Origin: Devosia naphthalenivorans
GTDB lineage: Bacteria; Pseudomonadota; Alphaproteobacteria; Rhizobiales; Devosiaceae
Length of the DNA stretch: 64,000 nt
NCBI RefSeq assembly: GCF_003056355.1
Contig: NZ_PYVW01000017.1
Span: 1 to 64,000 of the forward strand
Direction of reading: 5' to 3'
How positions within the stretch are numbered: the first letter of the stretch is position 1; the number at the start of each line of letters is the position of its first letter. The notes below the pieces were generated by a model, which was not told the origin of the DNA, did no database searches, and saw only the letters and a program-made list of their open reading frames with translations. This document shows positions 8,852-18,437 of this stretch, one piece after another. The position numbers were made by a program, and so were the translations under genes.

Positions 8852-9767
8852 CTCGTCTCTGACGCCGTTCGCTTATGGATCGAACGAAGTCCGCAACGGC
8901 TGCGATCTCTTCGCTCTGGTCAAACAGGGCAGGAGACCCTTGTCCCGCTATGGTCAACGCCACGGCGTCAGGCCGGCGGCGAACCATTTCCCGGAAGGTC
9001 TCCTGGCGCAATTGATCCGTCAATTGCGTGCGCAACAACATCAGCGGGGCGCATTTGAGCGCGTCGAACAACGGCCATTGCGGCGCCAGCACATCGTCAA
9101 AGTTGATGCTGGCCAAAGCCGAAATCAACCGCGCATCGTAGAGCGGCCTGGCCCTGCCGCGCTTGTCGAAATAATGGCTCCGCCCGACCAGCGCATCCAA
9201 CTGCTCCCTGGACAACTCGGGGTAGTCCCCACCCAGAATGCGCCGAAAGCTCCCAACAACGGCCTCACCACGCAGCGCCTCGATATGCGCCAGATTGTTG
9301 CGCAACCGAACAATTCCGCGCGAATCCGTAACGGGCCCGGCATCCAGCAACATCGTCCCCGCGATCAGCAGCGGGTGCTCGGCCGCCAACGCCATCGCGA
9401 CCTGCCCGCCATGACCCTGACCAAGGATAATCGCCTCGGAAATCCCGAGCGCCGCGAGGATGGACGCAACATCACGCGCATCGGCTATCGAGCTATAATC
9501 GTCAGCCTTTGCGCGATCATCCGCCCGCCCGCGCCCCGGCAGATCGATCAACACCAGTGGCCACGCACGGCCAAAACCCTGCACGAAACCGGTGAAGTCG
9601 CTCATGTTCCGCTGATAGCCGGGTAGGCAAACCACCGGCAGATGCTGCTGCGACAAGCGGCCGGTCACATGCACCATGGCGCGTAGCCGGCTGGCCAGCA
9701 TCACGGGCGTAACGGGCAGCGCGGCAAAGGGCGGATGGTTGGCGGGGATGGTTCTAGGGCGGGGCAT
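8829..9767 (-). CDS. Alpha/beta-hydrolase-fold protein lacking the nucleophile serine
   Basis: This 312-residue protein has the alpha/beta hydrolase layout: an oxyanion-hole region after VVCLPG (about residue 45), a DLPGRG strand-loop, and the nucleophile elbow in IILGQGHGGQVAMAL. In the usual GxSxG elbow (for example GHSMG) the third position is the catalytic serine; here it is glycine (G-Q-G-H-G). It may therefore be a non-catalytic or differently acting member. The 3' end overlaps the convergent OmpA-like gene by 23 bases. It lies 39 bases downstream of the transglycosylase gene on the same strand, so the two may be cotranscribed. The substrate is unknown. Confidence 0.75.
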   Translation of the reverse strand: MPRPRTIPANHPPFAALPVTPVMLASRLRAMVHVTGRLSQQHLPVVCLPGYQRNMSDFTGFVQGFGRAWPLVLIDLPGRGRADDRAKADDYSSIADARDVASILAALGISEAIILGQGHGGQVAMALAAEHPLLIAGTMLLDAGPVTDSRGIVRLRNNLAHIEALRGEAVVGSFRRILGGDYPELSREQLDALVGRSHYFDKRGRARPLYDARLISALASINFDDVLAPQWPLFDALKCAPLMLLRTQLTDQLRQETFREMVRRRPDAVALTIAGQGSPALFDQSEEIAAVADFVRSISERRQRRAMVRRLL

Positions 9768-9806
9768 TGGCCCTATCTACGGGCAAGCCCGGCCTGCTCT
9801 CAAGCC

Positions 9807-11831
9807 CTATTCCTCGATTGTCCGCAGCGCCTGTTTCAGCGACATGCGACTGTCGCCGAGGCGCTCGCGGTAAACCAGGTAGTTCCCCAATACCCGCTTC
9901 ACATAGGTCCGCGTTTCCTGGAACGGGATAAGCTCGACCCAGATCACCGGATCCACATTGCTGGCCCGTGGATCGCCATAGGCCTTGATCCATTTGTTGG
10001 CATTGCCCGGACCGGCATTGTAGGCCGCCGCCGCCAACACCAGCGATCCATCATAGCGGTCCAATTGCTTACCCAGATAAGTCGAACCGAGCAGGGCGTT
10101 ATAGCCGGCGTCGCTCACCAGCCGGGCAGGGGAGTAGTCGACGCCGACATCGCGCGCCACCTCCTTGGCGGTGCCGGGCATCAACTGCATCAAGCCCCGT
10201 GCACCCGCCGACGATACCGCGTCGATCTGGAACATCGATTCCTGCCGCACCACGGCATAAACGGCGGCGCGATCAGCTGCCAGACGCGCGCCTTCAGGCA
10301 GCGCGTCATGCGGAAAGCTGAACATGTCGAGCGGCGTTCCCCGCCGATCGGCGAGCGTAGCGATGGACACTGCCAGATGCTGCGCGCCGATCTCCTGCGC
10401 CAGCTTTGCCGCCAGCAGAAGCTCGCCCCCGCTCTGCAAGTCCGTTCCATACTGCCGCAGCAGCGTAGTGGCCTTGGCGGTCTCCCCGTTATGCGCGAGC
10501 AGGCGAATGGCCTGCACCACGGGGTTGCTCTCAAACAGCGCAGTGCTCTGCACGACATCCGGCAGGGGCCTGATGTCCACACCGGCCTCGCCCAGTTCGG
10601 CCCGCGCCAGCTGCCCATAATAAACTGTGCTGAACTTGGCCGCCGCTTCAAATGCCTCCTGTGCGGCCATGGCATCACCAAGTTTCGCATTGGCCCTTCC
10701 GAGCCAGTAATTAGCCTGGCTAATGCTGTCCGGCAGCGTCGAATGGGTGGTCATCTCAGTGAAATGCCGCTTCGCAGACTGAGCATCATCGAGGAATGAC
10801 AGCGCGATCCACCCGGCATGGAAATGGGCGTCCACCATCCGTCCTTCGGGGCCGTTCCGATAGCCATCGGCAACTTCGAAGGCCAGCTTGGGCTCGCCAA
10901 CATCCAATAGTTTGCGGATCAGCGTGCGCCGCTCATACCACCACTCGGCCGCGTCCGGCAGATCCGCGGGGGCCTTGTTGAGCCACTCGACCGCGCTCTG
11001 CCAAAGCTCGAATTGCCGCGCCCGCTGCGCGCGCGAGAAGATGAACACCGGATTGGCCTGCATGCTGGCATCGACGGCATCGAGCCTGGCCTTGGCATCG
11101 GCGTCGTCGCGCGACACAGCCGCCCGCGCCACCACCAACGATCTCTGCGCATCGGTCAAAAACGACAGCAGCCGCTCGCTTCCCTTGGCCCGATCATGCA
11201 TCATCAGGTGCATGGCCCGCTGCCAATGCGCTTCGCGATCGAGCAGGGCGCCGAACGCATCCAGCACGCGTTTTTCCTGCCCTTGGCTGAGGAAATTGTC
11301 GGTCCAGATCTGCCGCGCCAGCGCACCGGCACGGTCCTTGTGGCCTTCGGCCAGCAACGCCTTCGCCAGCAGGATTTGCGCCTCGATGCTGTTCGGCGTC
11401 TCTTCGCCCAGCGCGCGCAACACTTCGGCGGCCGCCGGCTTCGCCTTTGTCAGGGCTTGTTCAAGCCTGTTGCGGAATACGCTGGCCGCACTAAACCCGG
11501 GCGCATCCGCCATGAAGCGCTGGATTGCCTGGTAATCGATATCGTCATCGTCAAAATAGATCGCGGCCCATTCAAGCGTGCGCCGCTCAACTGCATTGGG
11601 CAGTTTGCCCGCAAGTTCATAGGCCTTGGCCGCATCGCCCTTGTTCAACACGGCAAGCGCCGTCCGAAACTCCGCCGAGCCATTGTTTGGCGCAGCGGCA
11701 GGCGTTCCCTCGCCTTTTATGGCGCCGGTGGTGGTTGGATCGATCGCTTCATTGGCCGCAAAGGACAAGGGGGCAACAACCGCCAGACCCAAAACCGCTG
11801 CGACGAAACCTAGGCGAAAGCCGTTTTTCAT
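9807..11831 (-). CDS. slt: Soluble lytic murein transglycosylase
   Basis: Slt cleaves the MurNAc-GlcNAc bond of peptidoglycan to give 1,6-anhydro products. The 674-residue protein has a signal peptide (MKNGFRLGFVAAVLG, ending SFA). A long alpha-helical superhelix follows (about 45-500), then the lysozyme-like catalytic domain. Its catalytic glutamate is E531 in VRQES, followed by GARGLMQLMPGTA and the AAYNAGPG motif, all typical of family 1 lytic transglycosylases. Its products would feed the MurQ/NagA route at the left of the window. It is divergent from dapA. Confidence 0.93.
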   Translation of the reverse strand: MKNGFRLGFVAAVLGLAVVAPLSFAANEAIDPTTTGAIKGEGTPAAAPNNGSAEFRTALAVLNKGDAAKAYELAGKLPNAVERRTLEWAAIYFDDDDIDYQAIQRFMADAPGFSAASVFRNRLEQALTKAKPAAAEVLRALGEETPNSIEAQILLAKALLAEGHKDRAGALARQIWTDNFLSQGQEKRVLDAFGALLDREAHWQRAMHLMMHDRAKGSERLLSFLTDAQRSLVVARAAVSRDDADAKARLDAVDASMQANPVFIFSRAQRARQFELWQSAVEWLNKAPADLPDAAEWWYERRTLIRKLLDVGEPKLAFEVADGYRNGPEGRMVDAHFHAGWIALSFLDDAQSAKRHFTEMTTHSTLPDSISQANYWLGRANAKLGDAMAAQEAFEAAAKFSTVYYGQLARAELGEAGVDIRPLPDVVQSTALFESNPVVQAIRLLAHNGETAKATTLLRQYGTDLQSGGELLLAAKLAQEIGAQHLAVSIATLADRRGTPLDMFSFPHDALPEGARLAADRAAVYAVVRQESMFQIDAVSSAGARGLMQLMPGTAKEVARDVGVDYSPARLVSDAGYNALLGSTYLGKQLDRYDGSLVLAAAAYNAGPGNANKWIKAYGDPRASNVDPVIWVELIPFQETRTYVKRVLGNYLVYRERLGDSRMSLKQALRTIEE

Positions 11832-12084
11832 CTGCCGTCCTGCTGGTACGCATCAACTTTTCCAGCAAGGAGCCCCCATCCTCGCGGTTAACCCAGTCTT
11901 ACCGTTTCAGGGTAAAGATTGCGTTGCCGCATGATGATCCCGGCTGGTCGCTGCCCCGCAACAAAGCGTTGTCGTGGCCGCCAGTTGAATCTATGGTGCG
12001 GCTCGAAAATACAGCCGCATCGTGCGGCCTATGCCATCCTGCCACGGCCGAACTGTGGCAAATAGCCCAAGGACATTGCGACAA

Positions 12085-12960
12085 ATGCTGCGAGGATCGA
12101 TTACGGCACTCATCACTCCCATGCTCAATGGGAACGTCGATGAGAAAGCCTTCGCCAGCTTTGTTGACTGGCAGATTGCCGAAGGCACGCATGGTCTCGT
12201 ACCCGTGGGCACGACCGGCGAAAGCCCGACCGTCAGCCACGAAGAACATCGCCGCGTGGTGGAAATCGCCATCGAAGTCGCCAACAAGCGCGTCCCGGTG
12301 ATCGCCGGTGCAGGCTCGAACTCCACCGCCGAAGCCGTGTCCCTGGCCAAGTTCGGCGAGGATGCGGGCGCCGATGCCGTGCTGTCCATCGTGCCATACT
12401 ACAACAAGCCCAACCAGGAGGGCATGTTCCAGCACTTCTCGGCTGTGGCCAAGGCAATCGGCATTCCGGTGATCCTCTACAGCGTCCCCGGCCGAACGGT
12501 TGTCGATCTCACCATCGATACCATTGCCCGCCTGCACGAGGCGCACCCCAACATCATCGGCGTCAAGGACGCTACGGCCGATCTGGGCCGTACCAGCCTG
12601 CAGCGCGACAAGCTGGGCCACGACTTCATCCTGCTCTCGGGCGAGGATATCACCGCCCTGGCCTTCAACGCCCATGGCGGCCAAGGCTGCATTTCGGTGA
12701 CGTCCAACATCGCGCCTCGCCTGTGTTCGCAACTTCAGGAGCTTTCGCTTGCGGGTGATTTCAAGGGTGCTCTTGCCGTCCAGGACAAGCTGGTGCACCT
12801 GCACAAAAACCTGTTCCTTGAGCCCAATCCGACGGCTGTGAAATACGCCGCCAACCGGCTCAATCTTTGTGCCAATGAGCTGCGCCTGCCGCTGACGCCA
12901 ATTTCCAAGCCGACACAGGACGCGGTGGACTTTGCATTGGCCCATGCAGGCCTTATCTAG
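12085..12960 (+). CDS. dapA: 4-hydroxy-tetrahydrodipicolinate synthase
   Basis: DapA condenses pyruvate with aspartate semialdehyde at the branch to lysine and diaminopimelate. The 291-residue protein has the expected residues: the TT pair in GTTGES (43-44), Y106 and N107 in PYYNKP, Y132 and R137 in YSVPGR, and the Schiff-base lysine K161 in GVKDAT. ATG at 12085, seven bases after an AAGGACA site, matches the family N-terminus. The longer in-frame extension reaches back into the slt promoter. smpB follows after five bases, the usual order in this bacterial group. Confidence 0.95.
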   Translation: MLRGSITALITPMLNGNVDEKAFASFVDWQIAEGTHGLVPVGTTGESPTVSHEEHRRVVEIAIEVANKRVPVIAGAGSNSTAEAVSLAKFGEDAGADAVLSIVPYYNKPNQEGMFQHFSAVAKAIGIPVILYSVPGRTVVDLTIDTIARLHEAHPNIIGVKDATADLGRTSLQRDKLGHDFILLSGEDITALAFNAHGGQGCISVTSNIAPRLCSQLQELSLAGDFKGALAVQDKLVHLHKNLFLEPNPTAVKYAANRLNLCANELRLPLTPISKPTQDAVDFALAHAGLI

Positions 12961-12965
12961 AGCCT

Positions 12966-13463
12966 ATGGCCCCAAAGAACGATAAATCCAAAAACGGTGT
13001 GATCAGCCACGGTGTCGTGGCTGAAAACCGCCGCGCGCGCTACGACTACGAGATTGGCGAAACGCTCGAGGCCGGCCTTGTGCTCACCGGCACCGAGGTC
13101 AAATCGCTTCGGCTTGGCAAGGCGCAGATCACCGAATCCTATGCCTCGCCTGAAAAAGGGGAGCTGTGGCTGATCAACGCCCATATCCCTGAGTACCTGC
13201 AAGCCAACCGCTTTAACCACGAAGAAAAGCGCCCGCGCAAACTTCTGGTTTCGCGCAAACAGTTGGCGAAACTGGATCAGGAAGTGTCCCGCGCCGGCAA
13301 CAGCATCGTGCCGCTAAAGCTGTTCTTCAACGATCAGGGCCGTGCAAAGGTGCTGATCGGCCTGGGCAAGGGCAAGAAGAACTACGACAAGCGCGAAACA
13401 GAACGCAATCGCGACTGGAACCGCGATAAATCTCGCATCATGAAAGAGGGTGGGCGCGGCTGA
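12966..13463 (+). CDS. smpB: SsrA-binding protein SmpB
   Basis: SmpB delivers tmRNA to stalled ribosomes for trans-translation. The 165-residue product shows the family core: [51 protein letters not shown], and the basic tail [12 protein letters not shown] near residue 135-148. The start lies five bases after the dapA stop, indicating an operon. The C-terminus is about five residues longer than typical. Confidence 0.95.
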   Translation: MAPKNDKSKNGVISHGVVAENRRARYDYEIGETLEAGLVLTGTEVKSLRLGKAQITESYASPEKGELWLINAHIPEYLQANRFNHEEKRPRKLLVSRKQLAKLDQEVSRAGNSIVPLKLFFNDQGRAKVLIGLGKGKKNYDKRETERNRDWNRDKSRIMKEGGRG

Positions 13464-13573
13464 TATTGCCGTGACTATCCCTGCGGCATGGCAGCTAAAC
13501 GCCATGCAAACCTTGTATCCCCATGCTGCCTCGTGTATGGGAAGCCCTTATTCCATAATTTTTGGAGACGTCT

Positions 13574-13942
13574 GTGGCCCGCGTCACCGTTGAAGACTGC
13601 ATCGAAAAGATCGAAAACCGCTTCGATCTCGTTCTCATGGCTGCGCACCGTGCGCGCATGATTTCGTCTGGCGCCCAGATTACCGTCCCGCGCGACAACG
13701 ACAAGAACCCCGTTGTCGCCCTGCGTGAAATTGGTGATGGTGCTATTTCGCCTGAAGACCTGCGCGAGGACCTGATCCACTCGCTGCAGAAATACGTCGA
13801 AGTCGACGAGCCCGAAAGCCACGCCGCCCCGCTGATCGAAAGCGGCAGCGACGACGATTCGATGAATTTCGACACCATCAGCGAAGAAGAACTACTCCGC
13901 GGCATCGAAAGCCTGGCCCCACCAGAACGCCGCGACGACTAA
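13574..13942 (+). CDS. rpoZ: RNA polymerase omega subunit
   Basis: The 122-residue product begins [13 protein letters not shown] and continues [15 protein letters not shown], the diagnostic omega signature. It assists folding and binding of beta-prime. GTG at 13574 is chosen because GGAGA lies five bases upstream and the product then starts at the usual position; a TTG at 13562 would overlap that site. The acidic C-terminal part (about 75-122) is longer than in enterobacteria, as usual in alphaproteobacteria. In many bacteria rpoZ is beside spoT/rsh; here they are on opposite strands, 4.5 kb apart. Confidence 0.95.
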   Translation: MARVTVEDCIEKIENRFDLVLMAAHRARMISSGAQITVPRDNDKNPVVALREIGDGAISPEDLREDLIHSLQKYVEVDEPESHAAPLIESGSDDDSMNFDTISEEELLRGIESLAPPERRDD

Positions 13943-13964
13943 GTTTTCGTCGACGTGAATTCAA

Positions 13965-14000
13965 ACGCCCTCGGCATCAGCCGGGGGCGTTTTCGTTTTT
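13965..14000 (+). terminator. Rho-independent terminator after rpoZ
   Basis: Eleven-base arms ACGCCCTCGGC and GCCGGGGGCGT (one G-T pair) enclose ATCA and are followed by TTTCGTTTTT, starting 23 bases after the stop. Confidence 0.9.
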
Positions 14001-14015
14001 GCTGAGTTTATCGAA

Positions 14016-14104
14016 GACCTCATGGTGAGCCTGTCGAACCACGCGGTCGAGCGAGTGGAGGCCGTGGTGACACGACCTCGTGGTTCGACAAGCTCAGATG
14101 AGGG
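14016..14104. repeat. Dispersed palindromic repeat, family A
   Basis: Inverted arms begin GACCTCATGGTGAGCCTGTC at 14016 and end with its complement-like GGTTCGACAAGCTCAGATGA near 14104. The central spacer CGAGCGAGTGGAGGC is shared with the copy at 23823. It lies between the convergent rpoZ and recO genes. Confidence 0.85.
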
Positions 14105-14129
14105 CCACTGAATTTTTGGGTAACTCTCG

Positions 14130-14837
14130 CTACCGTTCCCGGCTCAAAACCCCCACCAGCAGATCCCGCGTTGCCGGCACCGCGATATCGCGCGGCCCCC
14201 AGACGTGGCTCTGCAGGAAATACCCCGACAACCGCAACGCGTCGGCGATATCATGCGGACTGGCATTACCCCGCGTTGTCAAAAAGCTCGGCAGCGGTAA
14301 CAGCCGATCCAGATATGGCGCCGCCGCAGACCGCGAAACTGCCCGCCCGGACCGCGGCGACACATGGGTCAGATCATCTGTGTCGCCCGTCACCGCGCAG
14401 GCGCTCAGATCAAGGCCATAGCCAAGATCTTCCAGCACGGCGAGTTCGAAGCGGGCGAGGGCGGCTCCATCGGGCGGATCATCGATCAGCCGCAGCGCCA
14501 TCCCAAGCAGCCGGTCATGCGGATCGCGTTCCGGCAACAGCCGCAGATGCTCGCAAGCCAACTGACTGAGATAGAGCTGCGTACGATCATCGATGAGCCG
14601 GGCCGCTCGCGCCTCGATCAACTCGACCGTGAACATGCCCAACTGGTCTTCGAGCCGCGCGCGCCAGGTCAGCTGCAGTGAATTGCCCGGCTGCAGCACT
14701 GCCGCCAGGCGCCGTGTGCGCCCACCGCGAACCAACCCCAGGTGACGGCCCCGGCCGACCACCATGGTTTCGGCGATGACACTGCTTTCGCCGTGGCGCC
14801 GCACCCCGATCAGCAGGCCTTCGCCGGTCCATTCCAT
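14130..14837 (-). CDS. recO: DNA repair protein RecO
   Basis: RecO loads RecA at gaps with RecR (RecFOR pathway). The 235-residue protein has the N-terminal OB fold, beginning MEWTGEGLLIGVRRHGESS. A helical C-terminal part follows with LARFELAVLEDLGYGLDLSACAVTG, which matches alphaproteobacterial RecO. It is the last gene of the minus-strand rsh to recO block and is separated from era by a 143-base gap holding a dispersed repeat. Confidence 0.9.
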   Translation of the reverse strand: MEWTGEGLLIGVRRHGESSVIAETMVVGRGRHLGLVRGGRTRRLAAVLQPGNSLQLTWRARLEDQLGMFTVELIEARAARLIDDRTQLYLSQLACEHLRLLPERDPHDRLLGMALRLIDDPPDGAALARFELAVLEDLGYGLDLSACAVTGDTDDLTHVSPRSGRAVSRSAAAPYLDRLLPLPSFLTTRGNASPHDIADALRLSGYFLQSHVWGPRDIAVPATRDLLVGVLSRER

Positions 14838-14858
14838 GGTGCTACGGCCGCAGCGGCA

Positions 14859-14950
14859 CGCCCTCGTGGTTCGACAAGCTCAGGATGAGGTCTACTTGGG
14901 CACCAGCTTCGAAGTAGGCCTCATGGTGAGCCCGTCGAACCACGAGGGCG
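14859..14950. repeat. Dispersed palindromic repeat, family A (inverted orientation)
   Basis: Outer arms CGCCCTCGTGGTTCGACAAG (14859) and a complement ending CGAACCACGAGGGCG (14950) flank a short centre. The two half units are the same as at 14016 but in the opposite order. It interrupts the era-recO spacing. Confidence 0.85.
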
Positions 14951-14980
14951 TGCTCCGAGCTTGACCCGGGGGCGGAGCAC

Positions 14981-15904
14981 TCAGCTCTTGCCATGCGGGA
15001 ATTCCAGACCCATCTCGCGATAGCGTTCCGGGTCCTCGCTCCACTTTTCACGGACCTTGACGAACAGGAAGAGGTGGATGGGCACCTCGTACATCTCCAT
15101 CAATTCCTTGCGCGCTTCCTGCCCGATGGCCTTGATGGTCTGCCCGCCGGCGCCCAGTACGATCTTCTTGTGACTGTCCCTCGAAACATAAACCACCTGG
15201 TCGATCTTGTAGGAGCCATCCTTCTGGATCTTGAAGCTCTCGGTCTCCACCGTCGAGTTATACGGGATCTCGTCATGCACTCGCAAAAACAGCTTCTCGC
15301 GCGTGATCTCGGCCGCTGTGATGGCCATGGTCAGGTCGGTGAGATGGTCTTCGGGGAAATGCCACGGACCGGGCGGAATGTGCTTCACGCACCAGTCCAT
15401 GAAATCCTGCACGCCATACCCTTTGAGCGCCGAGATCATAAACGTCGACTCAAACCGCAGCCGCTCGTTCAGCGTCTTGCTGAGTTCGAGCAGTGCCTCG
15501 TTCTTGATGGTGTCGATCTTATTGAGGATCAGAATCCTGGGATGGGTGATATTCTCCAGCCCCTCAAGCAGCCGCTCGAGTTCCGGCGTAATGCCGCGCT
15601 CCGCATCAACGATAAGCGCTACCAGATCCGCATCGCCAGCGCCGCCCCAGGCACTGTCGACCATGGCGCGGTCAAGCCGCCGCTTGGGCGCAAAAATCCC
15701 CGGAGTATCGATGAACACCAGCTGCGCCTTGTCCAGCGTCACCACGCCGCGAACCTGGCTGCGCGTCGTCTGCGCCTTATGCGTAACGATGGAAACCTTG
15801 GTGCCCACCAGCGAGTTCAGCAGCGTTGATTTGCCGGCATTGGGCGCGCCGACCAGCGCGATAAAGCCGCAGGATGTGTCGATCGGTTCGAGAGGGGTGC
15901 TCAT
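14981..15904 (-). CDS. era: GTPase Era
   Basis: Era binds the 3' end of 16S rRNA and acts in 30S assembly. The 307-residue protein has G1 GAPNAGKST, G3 DTPG, G4 NKID and a C-terminal KH domain (about 210-300) with ETESFKIQKDGSYKI and VLGAGGQTIKAIGQEAR. The start is placed at the ATG overlapping the rnc stop (ATGA) after AAGGAAACGCC; a start 15 bases upstream is less likely. Order rnc-era-recO is conserved in the group. Confidence 0.95.
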   Translation of the reverse strand: MSTPLEPIDTSCGFIALVGAPNAGKSTLLNSLVGTKVSIVTHKAQTTRSQVRGVVTLDKAQLVFIDTPGIFAPKRRLDRAMVDSAWGGAGDADLVALIVDAERGITPELERLLEGLENITHPRILILNKIDTIKNEALLELSKTLNERLRFESTFMISALKGYGVQDFMDWCVKHIPPGPWHFPEDHLTDLTMAITAAEITREKLFLRVHDEIPYNSTVETESFKIQKDGSYKIDQVVYVSRDSHKKIVLGAGGQTIKAIGQEARKELMEMYEVPIHLFLFVKVREKWSEDPERYREMGLEFPHGKS

Positions 15905-16608
15905 GGCGTTTCCTTCCACACCTGCTGCTTGATCAGAAACATCTCGGCAGCCTTGTGCTCGGCGATTTTCTTTGATGGACCGGTCGCGCTTAACTGTTCG
16001 AAATTGCCCAGGGCCACGGCGATCGTGAATTCGGGTGCATGGTCTGGGCCGGTACGCTCGACCAGCGTATAGCTCGGTGGTTCAAGGCCGCGCGCCTGCG
16101 CCCATTCCTGCAATGTCGTCTTGGCATCGGCCTTGTTGGCTTGCCCGTCCGCCAAAAATTCCTCGAACATACGTTCAACGAATTCATACGCCTTGCCCAG
16201 GCCGCCGTCGCAGTAAATCGCACCGATTACCGCTTCGGTCACATCGCCCAGGATGGCTTCCTTTTCCGAGCCACCCGTCCGCGCTTCGCTCTCACCCAGG
16301 TTCATTTCCTTGCCCAGGTCGAGCGTGCGCGCGATGATGGCGCAGGTTTCCTTGCGCACCAGCGTATTGAGCGTACGGCTCAACTCGCCCTCATTGGCCT
16401 TGGGATAGCGGCGATAGAGCATGTCTGCCACCACCAGTCCGAGCACCCGGTCACCCAGAAATTCAAGCCGCTGATAGGAGTGCTCGATGCGCTTGCTGGG
16501 CGAAATGGCGCTTGAGTGGGTCAGTGCGCGGTTGAGCAGATCCGGGTCGGCGAAGCGATAGCCAAGCCGGAACTGCAGCTTTTCGTGGTTACGCGGTGCG
16601 CGGCTCAT
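15901..16608 (-). CDS. rnc: Ribonuclease III
   Basis: RNase III cuts double-stranded RNA in rRNA and mRNA processing. The 235-residue product has the catalytic signature YQRLEFLGDRVLGLVVA, the second acidic cluster in LGDVTEAVIGAIY, and a C-terminal double-stranded RNA-binding domain (about 160-230). ATG at 16608 shares one base with the lepB stop (TGATG), and this start matches the family N-terminus. It overlaps era by four bases, consistent with translational coupling. Confidence 0.95.
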   Translation of the reverse strand: MSRAPRNHEKLQFRLGYRFADPDLLNRALTHSSAISPSKRIEHSYQRLEFLGDRVLGLVVADMLYRRYPKANEGELSRTLNTLVRKETCAIIARTLDLGKEMNLGESEARTGGSEKEAILGDVTEAVIGAIYCDGGLGKAYEFVERMFEEFLADGQANKADAKTTLQEWAQARGLEPPSYTLVERTGPDHAPEFTIAVALGNFEQLSATGPSKKIAEHKAAEMFLIKQQVWKETP

Positions 16609-17399
16609 CAATCGATGGTCTGGAACATGCGGTCCCAGCGAACATTGGCAGGCCACTGCCAGATCTGCCAGGGCGGAATATTGTCCTTGATGGAGAAGAA
16701 CCGCGCCTCGGCCTTGGCGATGAGGTTGATGGCCGGTACATAGCCGACCTGGCTCAGCACGCGGCTATCGGCCGAGCGGTCGCGATTATCGCCCATCATG
16801 AAGAAGTGCCCGGCCGGAACGACATATTCCTGCGTGTTGTCGAGCGGCCCCTGGTCCGAGATTTCCTGAATGATGTGGCTTGTGCCTTCCGGGAACGTCT
16901 CGCGATAAACCGTGACTTCGCGAGTCGCGCCTTCGCTGTCGGTATCCTGGGCAGTGCCGATTTCCTCGCGCTCGACCATGGTGCCGTTGATGTAAAGCCG
17001 CCCCTCGCGAACCTGGATGGTGTCGCCCGGCATGCCCACCACGCGCTTGATATATTCCATGTTCTGCGGCACCGGCCGGAACACGGCGACGTCGCCACGG
17101 TTCGGATCGCGGCCGAAAATCCGGTTATTGATCGGCAGCTCGAAATCCAGCGCCGTGAAATTGCCATAACGCCCGAGCGAGAACGAGTGTTTGCCGTAGC
17201 CCCAGACGAATTTGTTGGCGACGAAATAGTCGCCGATCATCAGGGTCTGCTGCATCGATGCCGTCGGGATCGAGAATGGCTGGTACAGGAAAGACCGCAG
17301 CACGATAGCGATCAGCAGCGCCTCGACGACGACGACGATGGTTTCCCACCATTCGCTGGCAGCGGACTTCTTGATCGATTTTTGGGCTGGCTGGCTCAT
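16608..17399 (-). CDS. lepB: Signal peptidase I
   Basis: LepB removes signal peptides at the outer face of the inner membrane. The 263-residue protein has a membrane segment at about 20-38, the catalytic serine S48 in PTASM, and the lysine K118 in YIKRVVGMPGD. The C-terminal GDNRDRSADSR box is also present. ATG at 17399 follows GGGGAAATCA; an upstream extension would overlap acpS. It sits in the conserved acpS-lepB-rnc-era order. Confidence 0.95.
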   Translation of the reverse strand: MSQPAQKSIKKSAASEWWETIVVVVEALLIAIVLRSFLYQPFSIPTASMQQTLMIGDYFVANKFVWGYGKHSFSLGRYGNFTALDFELPINNRIFGRDPNRGDVAVFRPVPQNMEYIKRVVGMPGDTIQVREGRLYINGTMVEREEIGTAQDTDSEGATREVTVYRETFPEGTSHIIQEISDQGPLDNTQEYVVPAGHFFMMGDNRDRSADSRVLSQVGYVPAINLIAKAEARFFSIKDNIPPWQIWQWPANVRWDRMFQTID

Positions 17400-17427
17400 T
17401 GATTTCCCCGGAAAAGGCTTCGCAGCG

Positions 17428-17847
17428 TTAGGCGTTTGTCCCGGCGGGGTCAATCGGCAGCGCCTCGATGATGACGAAAGCTTGAGCAAGCCCGGCGTCA
17501 TCGGTGATGGTCAGATGGATGTGGGCCTCGTGCCCCGCCGGCACAATGCGCGCCAGTGCAGCAGCGGCGCCATTGGTCAGCTTCATGGTCGGCTTGCCCG
17601 ATGGCAGGTTCACCACGCCCATGTCGCGCCAGTAAACGCCAAAACTAAGGCCGGTGCCCAACGCCTTCGAACATGCTTCCTTGGCCGCAAAGCGCTTTGC
17701 ATAGGACGCTGCCCGCTGCGCCCGCCGGTCCGACTTCCGCCGCTCGATCTCGGTAAAACACCGATGCGTGAAACGCTCGCCAAAGCGCTCGACCGTATGG
17801 GCAACCCGATCGATCTGGATAAGGTCCGAACCGAGCCCGATAATCAC
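17428..17847 (-). CDS. acpS: Holo-[acyl-carrier-protein] synthase
   Basis: AcpS transfers phosphopantetheine from CoA to acyl carrier protein. The 139-residue protein has the family start [14 protein letters not shown] with the metal ligand D8 and the second ligand E57 in [14 protein letters not shown]. It starts with GTG overlapping the pyrE stop (GTGA), so it is translationally coupled to pyrE. Confidence 0.93.
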   Translation of the reverse strand: MIIGLGSDLIQIDRVAHTVERFGERFTHRCFTEIERRKSDRRAQRAASYAKRFAAKEACSKALGTGLSFGVYWRDMGVVNLPSGKPTMKLTNGAAAALARIVPAGHEAHIHLTITDDAGLAQAFVIIEALPIDPAGTNA

Positions 17848-18437
17848 TTCACCCCCTGAATGCCGCGACTGCCCGGCTTCACCGCCGGGATCGCAGCCAG
17901 TTCCGGCGGCAACTGATCCGCCGGATAAGCCGGCACCTTATATTCGATCAGGCTCACCAGCGGCACGCCGACATCGGATTCGCCGCCGGACCGATCGATA
18001 AGACACGCCGCCGCCACCACATTGGCGCCAATCCCGCGCAGCGCTTCCACGCATTCACGGATCGACAGCCCCGTGGAAACAATGTCCTCGACCACGATCA
18101 CCTTGTCATCCGGCTCGATCTCAAAGCCCCGGCGCAGTTCGAACTTGCCGTCTACCCGCTCGGTATAAAGCGCCGGAACGCCCAGATGGCGAGACGTCTC
18201 ATAGCCCGGGATGATCCCGCCAATCGCGGGCGAAACCACCTTGGTCACATCGCCGAATCCATCGGCCCGGATCTTGTCCGCCAGCGCCCGGCACAGCTTC
18301 TCCGTCTGCGCAGCATACTGGAACACCCGCGCCTTCTGCAAAAACACCGGCGAGCGCAGCCCCGACGACAGGATGAAGTGGCCTTCGAGCATCGCGCCGC
18401 ATTCGCGGAAAATGGCCAGCACTTCATCTTTCGTCAT
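17844..18437 (-). CDS. pyrE: Orotate phosphoribosyltransferase
   Basis: PyrE joins orotate and PRPP to make orotidine-5'-phosphate in pyrimidine synthesis. The 197-residue product contains the type I PRTase PRPP loop [14 protein letters not shown] (about 117-130) and [12 protein letters not shown], a form common in alphaproteobacteria. The start overlaps the end of rsh by 14 bases and follows GGAGATT. Its stop overlaps acpS. Confidence 0.93.
   Translation of the reverse strand: MTKDEVLAIFRECGAMLEGHFILSSGLRSPVFLQKARVFQYAAQTEKLCRALADKIRADGFGDVTKVVSPAIGGIIPGYETSRHLGVPALYTERVDGKFELRRGFEIEPDDKVIVVEDIVSTGLSIRECVEALRGIGANVVAAACLIDRSGGESDVGVPLVSLIEYKVPAYPADQLPPELAAIPAVKPGSRGIQGVK

Noticed and set aside
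9735-10799. 354-codon plus-strand frame opposite slt
   Set aside because: It is antisense to the catalytic half of a clear transglycosylase and has no recognisable domain.
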